This document shows, piece by piece, positions 1-6,197 of a DNA stretch of 12,961 nt (position 1 is its first letter; each line of letters starts with the position of its first letter). Made by a program: the position numbers and the translations under genes. Origin of the DNA: Pseudomonadota bacterium (GTDB lineage: Bacteria; Pseudomonadota; Alphaproteobacteria; Rhizobiales; Aestuariivirgaceae); contig JAEKFU010000068.1 in NCBI GenBank assembly GCA_016522385.1, positions 1 to 12,961 on the forward strand, read 5' to 3'. The notes beneath the pieces are model-generated. The model saw nothing but the letters and a program-made list of their open reading frames with translations. It did no database searches and was not told where the DNA came from.

Positions 1-712
1 AGCGAATTGCCACCATGAAATTGCGGTAAAGCTCTTTTGAGGCCGCCGCAAAATCTGCCATATGCGTTTCTGCCTCATCGGCCATCTTCTGAATCGCGCC
101 CGGCCCGTGCGCGCGGGCCAGCGCGTCTTCGTAGGCCGGAATGGCACCCCATGCGGGGATCGTGGTTGAATCCAGTTCCATATGGTACTGCATCGACCAA
201 GCCCTTTCGCCGACCCGCATCGCCTGGTTGGAACAAAGAACTGACTTTGCCAGAATGACTGTATCATCCGGCGCCTGGGCAACGCGCACTGAATGCCATT
301 GCAGGCACTTTTGTGTCGCCGGCAAAGTCCCGAAAACCTTGTCCGACTTACCCGCGTCTGTCAGTTCAACATCCATAATGCCGATCTCGCTTGGCACTTG
401 CGGGCCGCACGTGCCGCCAAGCGCATCGGCCAGCAATTGATGGCCGAGGCACAGTCCCATAAAAGGCCGGTTCAACTCGCGCACCCAGTGCCGAATTGCA
501 CGCTTCTCTTCGACCAGCCACGGCAATTCCTCGACATCCCACACATCCATGGGCCCACCCATCACCCACAGAACATCGTAGCCGTCAAGTTCTGGAACGC
601 TCTCGCCTTCATCAAGTTCGATGGCATCCCACTGGATTCCGTCCTCGGCAAAGAACTGCCGGAATATGCCTGGGTGCTCGCAGGCGATATGTTGAAAGAC
701 CAGGATGCGCAT
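1..712 (-). CDS. Class I glutamine amidotransferase (GMP-synthase-like), 3' end beyond window
   Basis: A triad-type glutamine amidotransferase domain, which hydrolyses glutamine and normally passes ammonia to a partner or second substrate in the cytoplasm. Translating the reverse strand gives 237 residues from ATG at 712 to the window edge. The nucleophile elbow GLCLGHQLL places Cys88, and QYHME gives His177 and Glu179, so the Cys-His-Glu triad is complete. An early VMGGPMDVWD segment (about 50-59) fits the family's glycine-rich loop. In-frame stops lie just upstream of the ATG, with no alternative start between. Free-standing members are roughly 230-250 residues, so only a short C-terminal piece is missing. 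It is the last visible gene of the leftward run, 69 bases after the PaiB-like gene. Acceptor substrate unknown; nothing in the sequence favours GMP synthesis over other roles. Confidence 0.9.
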   Translation of the reverse strand, partial: MRILVFQHIACEHPGIFRQFFAEDGIQWDAIELDEGESVPELDGYDVLWVMGGPMDVWDVEELPWLVEEKRAIRHWVRELNRPFMGLCLGHQLLADALGGTCGPQVPSEIGIMDVELTDAGKSDKVFGTLPATQKCLQWHSVRVAQAPDDTVILAKSVLCSNQAMRVGERAWSMQYHMELDSTTIPAWGAIPAYEDALARAHGPGAIQKMADEAETHMADFAAASKELYRNFMVAIR

Positions 713-781
713 TTGGACGATTCCGCCGGTATTAAGTTACTACGCACAAGTTAAGCAGATTCCGATTGCAATGAAATCGCT

Positions 782-1447
782 TCAGGTTTGGCTTGATTCA
801 TGTGGTTTCGTGCCCGTCAGGGCGGTCTCCATTGTAGCGGCGAAGTGCCGCGAAGCGGCGGCTGGTTCACTCAGTAGACCTGCAATAACACCGCGCTGAT
901 CGCTTGCAGAGCGATGCTGGTTGATTTTCCAGCTGCCCTCAAGACGTTCAACCGTCAGCCGCAAACCAATGATGCCGCGCAACATGACACCGATATAGTC
1001 TTCCGGCGCATCGCTCACAGCCCAGGGGTCAGGGCGGCCGCACTCATGCAAGTCGGTGAGGGCACCGACATGACTGCGCAACCAATCGATATCCTTGATC
1101 ACCTCAAGACGGCCGTGGGCATGGACTGCGATATAACCCCAGGTCGGCACAACTTTGCCGGTCTCCGACTTGGCCTGATACCAGCTTGGCGAGATGTAAC
1201 CGTGCGGGCCCTGGAACAGGGCAATTGTTTCGGAAGGTCCATTGATGGCCTGCCAGTGTGGATTGTTGCGCGCCACATGGCCATTGATGATGACCGTATC
1301 ATCAAGGCGATGCTCGACAACAACTGGCAGATGGCTGGCCTGCAAGCCGTCGCCGGAACTGCTAACCATGGCGCACAGCTTGATGTCCCGCATGGCACGG
1401 ATCAGTACCCCAATGCGCATTTCGCGCGATGTCTCACGAGCATACAT
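782..1447 (-). CDS. PaiB-family FMN-binding negative transcriptional regulator
   Basis: A 221-residue member of the PaiB family (FMN-binding split barrel; Bacillus subtilis PaiB represses sporulation and protease genes). Recognisable motifs in order: QASHLPVVV (about 36-44), GHVARNNPHW (56-65), GPHGYISPSWY (80-90) and VPTWGYIAVH (100-109). The last three form the conserved core that identifies the family. The ATG at 1447 is chosen because it gives the usual MY-start and has a TGAGG ribosome site six bases upstream. A GTG at 1459 would instead overlap the preceding stop as GTGA and add four residues. Third gene of the leftward run, 8 bases after the pyridoxamine-oxidase-like gene. In B. subtilis paiB is paired with a GNAT gene (paiA); a GNAT gene also leads this run, but it is of RimJ/RimL type. 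Whether this protein really regulates transcription is inferred from the family. Confidence 0.92.
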   Translation of the reverse strand: MYARETSREMRIGVLIRAMRDIKLCAMVSSSGDGLQASHLPVVVEHRLDDTVIINGHVARNNPHWQAINGPSETIALFQGPHGYISPSWYQAKSETGKVVPTWGYIAVHAHGRLEVIKDIDWLRSHVGALTDLHECGRPDPWAVSDAPEDYIGVMLRGIIGLRLTVERLEGSWKINQHRSASDQRGVIAGLLSEPAAASRHFAATMETALTGTKPHESSQT

Positions 1448-1453
1448 GGTCAA

Positions 1454-1458
1454 CCTCA
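1454..1458 (-). promoter_or_regulatory. Ribosome binding site deciding the PaiB start
   Basis: TGAGG on the reverse strand, six bases before ATG 1447 and overlapping the stop codon of the preceding gene. It favours ATG 1447 over GTG 1459 and suggests translational coupling. Confidence 0.5.
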
Positions 1459-1902
1459 CAGCGCATTCAGTTTGGCCAGGTTCTGAGTCTTCAGCTCTGC
1501 TTCGGTCAGACCGATGTCATAGGCCGGCGACAGGATCAATTCCGCCGCGGTCACCGAAATGTCGATGAATGCCGAGATGTGTTGCAAATAGGCCGCCCAG
1601 TCGCATTCAAATGCTTCGATAAGCGCTGGCTCGGCGCTGGATTTTTGCGTGATCACGGCGGTGCCGGTCACTCGAACCGCCTTGCGGGTTATCACATCGA
1701 TGAAACAAACTTCGACGGCCGGCCGCTTACGCAGATTGGCCACAGTGCCGGGTGAGCGGATGTTGCCCACGGCGATGCGCTTATCGTCAATGATGACAAA
1801 CGTCGCCTTGGGCGATACCGACGGCGTGCCGTCATCATTGATCGTTGCCACCATGCCGGCCCGGTGATTGGCGATCAGAATTTTCATTTCATCGCTTAGC
1901 AT
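1456..1902 (-). CDS. Pyridoxamine 5'-phosphate oxidase-like FMN-binding protein
   Basis: A 148-residue single-domain split-barrel flavoprotein of the pyridoxamine 5'-phosphate oxidase-related superfamily. The N-terminal HRAGMVATINDDGTPSVSPK (about 13-32), DDKRIAVGNIRSPGT (39-53) and NLRKRPAVEVCFID (56-69) blocks are hallmarks of the short PNPOx-like subgroup, which binds FMN or F420. True PdxH is longer (about 200 residues or more) and has a distinct C-terminal active-site region, so vitamin B6 synthesis should not be assumed. The ATG at 1902 lies 3 bases after the GNAT stop, so the two are almost certainly co-translated. Its neighbour downstream is a second FMN split-barrel protein (PaiB). 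MocR regulators are often found next to such genes, which fits the divergent regulator at 2738. Substrate unknown. Confidence 0.9.
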   Translation of the reverse strand: MLSDEMKILIANHRAGMVATINDDGTPSVSPKATFVIIDDKRIAVGNIRSPGTVANLRKRPAVEVCFIDVITRKAVRVTGTAVITQKSSAEPALIEAFECDWAAYLQHISAFIDISVTAAELILSPAYDIGLTEAELKTQNLAKLNAL

Positions 1903-1905
1903 TGC

Positions 1906-2646
1906 TCATTCACGTTTATGGTCTGTCCGGACTTGCATGGCTTCATGCAGCGATGTCTTCGCCGACCCGTCATCAGCAAAATTGTCATCGCTCAGCCACG
2001 TCTCAAGAATGTCGCGCACCTCGGGCCACTCGTTATCCAGAATCGAGAACCAGGCAGTATCCCTGTTGCGGCCCTTGAAGACGATGTGATTGTAGAAGAT
2101 GCCCTCAAAGCGAAAACCGAGCCGGTGGGCAGCATGGCGGGACCGTCCGTTGAGGGCATTGCACTTCCACTCCATGCGGCGGTAGCCGAGATCACTCATG
2201 GCATGGTCGAGTAGCAGAAACAGTGCCTCCGTCGCTGCGCGAGTGCGCTTCAACTGCGGCCCAAACCAGATATGGCCAATCTCAATGGAACCGTTGCCTG
2301 CCTCAATATTGAGATAGCTGCACATGCCGGAAGCCTTGCCGCTGTCCTTTGGGCGAATGGCGAAAAAGATCGGGTCGTGGCTCGCTGCGCATCCCTGCAG
2401 CCATGTCGTCATTGCCTCGAGCGATGGCCACGGCCCGTAGGCGAGATAAGTCCAGATGTCCTCGGCTTCTGGCGAACCGTGTCCAGCGGCAAAAACCTCT
2501 GCCCCGTGTCGTTGTGGATCAATTGGCTCCAGGGCGACCGTGTGACCCTGGAGCGGACAGCGCGCGGGCATGAGGCCGCTCGGCAATCGGCTGACCTTGG
2601 CACCGGACAGGGGGCGGGGGTACGGCCGTTCTAGATCGTCTGACAT
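1906..2646 (-). CDS. GNAT-family N-acetyltransferase, RimJ/RimL-like
   Basis: A 246-residue acetyl-CoA-dependent acetyltransferase. An N-terminal segment with VALEPIDP and a WTYLAYGPWP stretch (about 65-74) precedes the GNAT core: IEIGHIWFGPQLKRTRAATE (121-140) with the acetyl-CoA-binding RTRAATEA, then YRRMEWKCNALN (155-166), SRHAAHRLGFRFEGIF (169-184) and KGRNRDTAWFSILD (191-204). This arrangement matches a widespread RimJ/RimL-like subgroup that acts on amino groups of proteins or small molecules; the substrate cannot be read from sequence. ATG 2646 is preferred; a TTG at 2664 would add six residues, and no strong ribosome site supports either. First gene of the leftward run and divergent from the MocR regulator 91 bases away. 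The C-terminal about 40 residues are acidic then basic and resemble no domain I know. Confidence 0.88.
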   Translation of the reverse strand: MSDDLERPYPRPLSGAKVSRLPSGLMPARCPLQGHTVALEPIDPQRHGAEVFAAGHGSPEAEDIWTYLAYGPWPSLEAMTTWLQGCAASHDPIFFAIRPKDSGKASGMCSYLNIEAGNGSIEIGHIWFGPQLKRTRAATEALFLLLDHAMSDLGYRRMEWKCNALNGRSRHAAHRLGFRFEGIFYNHIVFKGRNRDTAWFSILDNEWPEVRDILETWLSDDNFADDGSAKTSLHEAMQVRTDHKRE

Positions 2647-2668
2647 GTCAACAGGGCTTTGCAATTGC
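2641..2668. promoter_or_regulatory. Two palindromes over the GNAT start, possible operator
   Basis: TGACATGTCA (2641-2650) is a perfect ten-base palindrome containing the GNAT start codon, and GCAATTGC (2661-2668) is a perfect eight-base palindrome. Both sit in the divergent control region. MocR proteins generally bind direct or inverted repeats here, but binding is inference. Confidence 0.25.
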
Positions 2669-2686
2669 GGAACATCACTGCCGTTC

Positions 2687-2716
2687 TTGAAACTGTGCTG
2701 AAGCTAAGGATAAAAT
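2687..2716 (+). promoter_or_regulatory. Candidate sigma70-type promoter for the MocR gene
   Basis: TTGAAA (2687-2692), an 18-base spacer and TAAAAT (2711-2716). Predicted transcription would begin near 2723, about 15 bases before ATG 2738. By eye only. Confidence 0.35.
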
Positions 2717-2737
2717 GGTCTTTTCGAAATATCCAAT

Positions 2738-4192
2738 ATGGCGACAATGAATCAGACCACTTCCGATGCAGCACTCTTGGGGCTGGCTATCGACCGCGGC
2801 GCCGGGGAACCGCTTCATGCCCAGTTGGCACAAGGTCTCCGCGAGCGCATCCTGACCGGCCGCATTAACCCGGGTGCCAAATTGCCGTCCAGCAGGCAAT
2901 TCGCCGCTGAACTGGGGGTCTCGAGGGTGACGATCGTAACGGCCATCGATCAACTGGTGTCTGAAGGCTATGCCGAAGGCCGGCACGGTTCGGGTGTCTA
3001 TGTTAGCGCCGATTTGCCCGAAGAGGTGCTGCAAGCTTCAACAGTCGGCATCATGGTGCCCAACGATGAACCGTTGCCGGCTCCGCATCCCATGCGCCCG
3101 TTTCAGCCGGCTGCGCCGGACCTTGAGCTGTTTCCACACGCCGACTGGTCCAAGCTGATGGAGCGGGTCTGGCGAAGACCGGAGCCGGCCCTGCTGGCCA
3201 ACGCCGACCCGCTCGGCTGGGCGCCATTGCGTTCAGCAATTGCCCAGCATCTCAATCAGTGGCGCGGCATCAGCTGTTCAGCGCACCAGATTATCGTCAC
3301 CTCCGGCGTTGCCGAAGCGATTGATCTGCTGGCCCGTGCAGTGCTGAAGGCCGGTGATCATATCTACATGGAAGAGCCGGGCTATCGGATCCTGCGCCGG
3401 TCGCTGGCGCTGGCCGGCCTCGAGCCGGTCCCGGTTGCCGTCGACCAGCACGGCTTCAACATCGAGTTGGCACAATCCGTTGCCGCCGATGCGCGCGCTG
3501 CTGTGATCACGCCTTCACGGCAATATCCGCTTGGTATGACAATGCCGTTGGCCAGACGGCTGGAGCTCATTGGGTGGGCACGTCGCGCCAGGGCGCTGAT
3601 CATCGAAGATGACTATGACAGTGAGTACCGCTATCAGGGCCGCCCGCTGCCCGCCATGATGAGCTTGGAAGAGGGCGCGGATCGGGTCGTCTACGTCGGT
3701 TCCTTTTCGAAGGTGATGTGGCCATCACTGCGTTTAGGCTTCATGGCCGTCCCGCCCAGATTGATCGGGGACATCGCCGATGTTCTGGCGGCATCGACGC
3801 CACGTGCTTCGCTGGTTGCACAGCCGGCATTGGCTCGCTTCATGGCAAGCGGCAGCTTTGCCGCCCATATCCGAAAAATGCGCCGGCTCTATGCCCGTCG
3901 GCAAGCCGCCCTGATTGGCGCCATTCGAAGCCATCTTGATGGTTTGCTAACCATTGAGCCAGCCCCGGCCGGCATGCATTTAATCGCTCGTCTGTCGCCG
4001 CGCCTGGCCGTTCGCATGGACGACAATGCGGCCTCGCAGCGTGCGGCGCGGGCGAAAATTACCGCGATGCCCTTGTCTCTTTACTATGAGAGCAAACCCA
4101 CTGAACAGGGCTTAGTGCTTGGTTATGCCGGCTTTGATGAGGACGCGATCGATGCCGCCGCGTACCGGCTCGCAGCGGCGTTGCGCGCCTGA
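2738..4192 (+). CDS. MocR-family regulator: GntR winged helix fused to PLP-dependent aminotransferase fold
   Basis: A 484-residue MocR/PdxR-type protein. Residues about 25-90 are a GntR winged helix-turn-helix (PLHAQLAQGLRERILTGRI, LPSSRQFAAELGVSRVTI, HGSGVYVS). A linker leads to a fold-type I aminotransferase domain with TSGVAEAIDLLAR (188-200), EEPGYRILRR (212-221), TPSRQYPLG (258-266), EDDYDSEYR (290-298) and GSFSKVMWPSLRLGF (321-335), where Lys325 is the expected Schiff-base lysine. The usual TPSHQ-type motif has Arg261 in place of His. Such proteins sense PLP or an amine adduct and regulate adjacent genes. ATG 2738 is used; an in-frame ATG at 2747 is possible. It is divergent from the GNAT/PNPOx/PaiB/amidotransferase run, its likely target. 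Calling it PdxR would require PLP-synthesis genes nearby, and none is present. Confidence 0.93.
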   Translation: MATMNQTTSDAALLGLAIDRGAGEPLHAQLAQGLRERILTGRINPGAKLPSSRQFAAELGVSRVTIVTAIDQLVSEGYAEGRHGSGVYVSADLPEEVLQASTVGIMVPNDEPLPAPHPMRPFQPAAPDLELFPHADWSKLMERVWRRPEPALLANADPLGWAPLRSAIAQHLNQWRGISCSAHQIIVTSGVAEAIDLLARAVLKAGDHIYMEEPGYRILRRSLALAGLEPVPVAVDQHGFNIELAQSVAADARAAVITPSRQYPLGMTMPLARRLELIGWARRARALIIEDDYDSEYRYQGRPLPAMMSLEEGADRVVYVGSFSKVMWPSLRLGFMAVPPRLIGDIADVLAASTPRASLVAQPALARFMASGSFAAHIRKMRRLYARRQAALIGAIRSHLDGLLTIEPAPAGMHLIARLSPRLAVRMDDNAASQRAARAKITAMPLSLYYESKPTEQGLVLGYAGFDEDAIDAAAYRLAAALRA

Positions 4193-4200
4193 ATTTGATT

Positions 4201-4228
4201 TTGACGGTACCGTAGTTCAGCCTATGGT
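4201..4228 (+). promoter_or_regulatory. Candidate sigma70-type promoter for the exported MBL-fold gene
   Basis: TTGACG (4201-4206), a 16-base spacer and TATGGT (4223-4228), with a second TATAGT at 4228-4233. Transcription from near 4235 would exclude the GTG start at 4232 and support ATG 4250. Confidence 0.45.
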
Positions 4229-4249
4229 ATAGTGAATGGAAATTCGGCT

Positions 4250-5053
4250 ATGAAGTACATCTGCTATGTCATGTCGAGCCTGGTCGTTCTGATCAGTGCA
4301 CCAAATGGTGCTGGCGCTCAAACGAGCCGTTGTTTCGCGATGGCAAATACGTTGCCCAACGTGCATTTCGTTGCTCTGGCAACAAGGAAACTGTCGACCG
4401 ATGAAGTGCGGATTCGGTTCACCGGCCATTCGACTTTCGTGATCGAGAGTGCCGCTGGCATCAAGATCGCGACAGATTATGCCGGCTTCGCCGGATTTGA
4501 TGTGACCCCCGACGTGATCACCATGAACAACGCCCATGAGACCCACTACACGGACTTCCCGGACCCTGCAATCAAGCATGTCCTGCGCGGCTGGAATCCT
4601 GAAGGCGGGCCGGTCCAGCACGATCTGCGCCTCGGCGATGTTCACATTCGCAATGTGCCGACCGACCGGCGCGGCTGGGGTGCCACGGTCGAGCGTGACG
4701 GTAATTCGATTTTCATCTTCGAGATCGCTGACATGTGCATCGCCCACGTCGGTCATCTGCACCATGAACTTTCGGCGCAATACCGTGCACTGCTCGGCGT
4801 GATCGATGTTTTGATGGTGCCGGTCGACGGCACGTTCACCCTCAGCCATGCCGGTATGGCCGACGTCATTCGCACCCTTCGCGCCCGGCTGATCTTGCCG
4901 ATGCACTATTTCGGCGGCTCATCGCTCGGCCGGTTCCTCGATGCCATGAGAGGTGAACTCACCGTGCGCCTGCATGACGGCCCGGAGATTATCGTCTCCC
5001 AGGCGACCTTGCCCAAAACGCCGACAATGATCGTGCTGCCGGCCGGTCATTAA
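4250..5053 (+). CDS. Exported metallo-beta-lactamase-fold protein with altered HxHxDH motif
   Basis: A 267-residue UlaG-like MBL-fold protein. Residues 1-23 form a signal peptide (hydrophobic YVMSSLVVLIS, cleavage site after GAGA), so it should act in the periplasm. The fold is marked by VRIRFTGHSTFVIES (53-67), KIATDYAG (72-79), PDVITMNNAHETHY (87-100), HVGHLHH (166-172), VLMVPVDGTFTL (187-198) and LILPMHYFGG (214-223). Later candidate metal ligands His166, Asp193 and His219 are present. The normal HxHxDH loop instead reads MNNAHE (92-97), so the two-metal site is changed. ATG 4250 is chosen because it begins the signal peptide and lies downstream of the predicted promoter; GTG 4232 is the longer alternative. 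The MocR gene ends 57 bases upstream on the same strand. Activity and substrate are unknown. Confidence 0.85.
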   Translation: MKYICYVMSSLVVLISAPNGAGAQTSRCFAMANTLPNVHFVALATRKLSTDEVRIRFTGHSTFVIESAAGIKIATDYAGFAGFDVTPDVITMNNAHETHYTDFPDPAIKHVLRGWNPEGGPVQHDLRLGDVHIRNVPTDRRGWGATVERDGNSIFIFEIADMCIAHVGHLHHELSAQYRALLGVIDVLMVPVDGTFTLSHAGMADVIRTLRARLILPMHYFGGSSLGRFLDAMRGELTVRLHDGPEIIVSQATLPKTPTMIVLPAGH

Positions 5054-5069
5054 CGGCAAATTAACCGAG

Positions 5070-5218
5070 GGCCGGATTTGGGCCACTGAAGGCCGTGTTT
5101 CTGCGCCCGCTGGACGTCGTTATGCTCCGCTTGTGGTCAACCAGACCACGGCGCGAAGCATGCCTAGCCTGCAGACGCAGAAACGCGGTCAAATGATTCC
5201 ATATGAGAAAGACCCTAG
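5070..5218. repeat. Mosaic intergenic repeat, copy A
   Basis: Fills most of the gap (5054-5269) between the convergent MBL-fold and Trp-rich genes. Read on the reverse strand it shares blocks with copy B at 8200-8301: CTAGGGTCT (5210-5218), TTTCTCATATGGAA with an ending TTTGA (5189-5210; 20 of 22 bases match copy B), and GGCCCAAATCCGGCC (5070-5084, identical). GGACGTCGTTA (5112-5122) is also shared but in the opposite relative orientation. The first and last shared blocks are separated by a palindromic insertion absent from copy B. No protein is encoded. Its position between gene ends and its strong hairpin suggest it may also stop transcription from both sides; that is inference. Confidence 0.7.
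5093..5188. repeat. 96-base palindromic MITE-like insertion inside repeat copy A
   Basis: Ends are 13-base inverted repeats, CCGTGTTTCTGCG (5093-5105) and CGCAGAAACGCGG (5176-5188), matching at 12 of 13 positions. The centre forms a second stem: GTGGTC (5133-5138), loop AACCA, GACCAC (5144-5149), extended by ATGCTCCGC (5122-5130) pairing with GCGAAGCAT (5153-5161) at 8 of 9. It interrupts the two blocks that are one base apart in copy B. It has no coding capacity, so it would be mobilised in trans if mobile. No clear target duplication is visible. Confidence 0.55.
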
Positions 5219-5269
5219 GCCGATGAACCAGTTTTTCATGAGAACCTTCTCGCGAATTGATCCAATCCA

Positions 5270-6193
5270 TTAGTCATCAAGCGGATGCCAGGACTGGCGC
5301 TTGCCGTCCACACCCATTCCGCGCTCGTCGTAGGGTGCGACTCGTTCGCGGAATTCCAGATTGTTGAAGTCACGCACTAACTTGGAGTCATCGCGTCCAT
5401 TTTTGCCACGGCGATAGAGTGCGCCGTCGAATGCATAGAGCACATCGCCATTGTGATCAAAATCGGCCCAGTCGATTTCGCCGAGATCACGCTCTGTGTC
5501 ATTCGCAAAAGTGAGACGGCCCTGGCAAACATGCCAGCGCCCGTCTCGTTCGCCGACCTCGGCTTCCACAAATCGAAGTACGGTTCCCGCGGGGCTAGTC
5601 TTCGCCCAGATTTCTGGCTGTTCAACATTGACCCTGAATGGCTCGGTCTTGTCGTGCCACCAGGCATGGTTCATTACCCATTTGGTCTGCTGTTCACGCA
5701 CCCAGCCGTCGCGCATCAGGCGGATCGCTTCCATGGAAAGAGGTTTGTCGAACTTTCCATAGTCGCTGACCGGGATGAGCTTGCTCCACGGTCGGGGCAG
5801 CTTACCCACTGTTGGCTTGCCATCCGGCGGGAATGTGCTAAGTGCGATACATTGCGACAAGGCGAACAGGCCGCCACCACCCCAGGTATCACCTTGCGCC
5901 CACAAGGCATGGGCGGTCAGCCATGGCAGAGTGGAGATTGCGGTCCAGGTGCCAAAAGGTGGCTTATGGTTGGCCGCGAAATAAATGAAGTGATCACCCG
6001 CAGGTGCAAGATCGCAGCGTCGCTCGTAGATCCGCCCCTTTAACCATTGGCCGTCTTCGAAATGGTCATTCTTCAAATCCCACTTCGACAACAGAACCTG
6101 ATTTGAAGGTCCGCGCCGCAGCACTGCCCCAACTGGCGCTTTGCGGGCAACAAAGGCAAATAGGCGTACCGAGGTGCCCGACTGTCTTGACAT
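5270..6193 (-). CDS. Conserved protein of unknown function, Trp-rich, possible beta-propeller
   Basis: A 307-residue protein I cannot name; it resembles hypothetical proteins I recall from various bacteria. It is notably rich in tryptophan. Segments such as CDLAPAGDHFIYFAAN (60-75), WADFDHNGDVLYAFDGALYR (242-261) and RWHVCQGRLTF look like beta-blade repeats of TolB/WD type, which is only a visual inference. A glycine run GDTWGGGGLF (101-110) is likely a structural turn. No signal peptide, membrane helix or catalytic motif is apparent, so it is probably cytoplasmic. ATG 6193 is chosen because it lies 4 bases after the stop of the M20 peptidase gene, indicating co-translation. A start at 6229 would overlap that gene by 32 bases. 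The 3' end faces repeat copy A. Confidence 0.75.
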   Translation of the reverse strand: MSRQSGTSVRLFAFVARKAPVGAVLRRGPSNQVLLSKWDLKNDHFEDGQWLKGRIYERRCDLAPAGDHFIYFAANHKPPFGTWTAISTLPWLTAHALWAQGDTWGGGGLFALSQCIALSTFPPDGKPTVGKLPRPWSKLIPVSDYGKFDKPLSMEAIRLMRDGWVREQQTKWVMNHAWWHDKTEPFRVNVEQPEIWAKTSPAGTVLRFVEAEVGERDGRWHVCQGRLTFANDTERDLGEIDWADFDHNGDVLYAFDGALYRRGKNGRDDSKLVRDFNNLEFRERVAPYDERGMGVDGKRQSWHPLDD

Positions 6194-6197
6194 GGCT

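Noticed and set aside
293..754. 153-residue open frame on the + strand
   Set aside because: Antisense shadow of the glutamine amidotransferase, whose Cys-His-Glu motifs show the minus strand is the coding one.
713..781. Weak CGATT/AATCG hairpin between the PaiB and amidotransferase genes as a terminator
   Set aside because: Only a five-base stem and no T-run; not enough to claim termination within the run.
914..1486. 190-residue + strand frame
   Set aside because: Shadow of the PaiB gene; no domain signs and no plausible promoter or ribosome site.
2715..2750. 11-codon upstream frame (MVFSKYPIWRQ) with AAGGA before it and an ATGA overlap with an in-frame ATG of the MocR gene, resembling a leader peptide
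   Set aside because: Its ATG overlaps the predicted -10 box (2711-2716), so transcripts would begin after it. Short frames with such features arise by chance.
4217..4906. 229-residue minus-strand frame
   Set aside because: Antisense to the MBL-fold gene, which has a signal peptide, fold motifs and a promoter.
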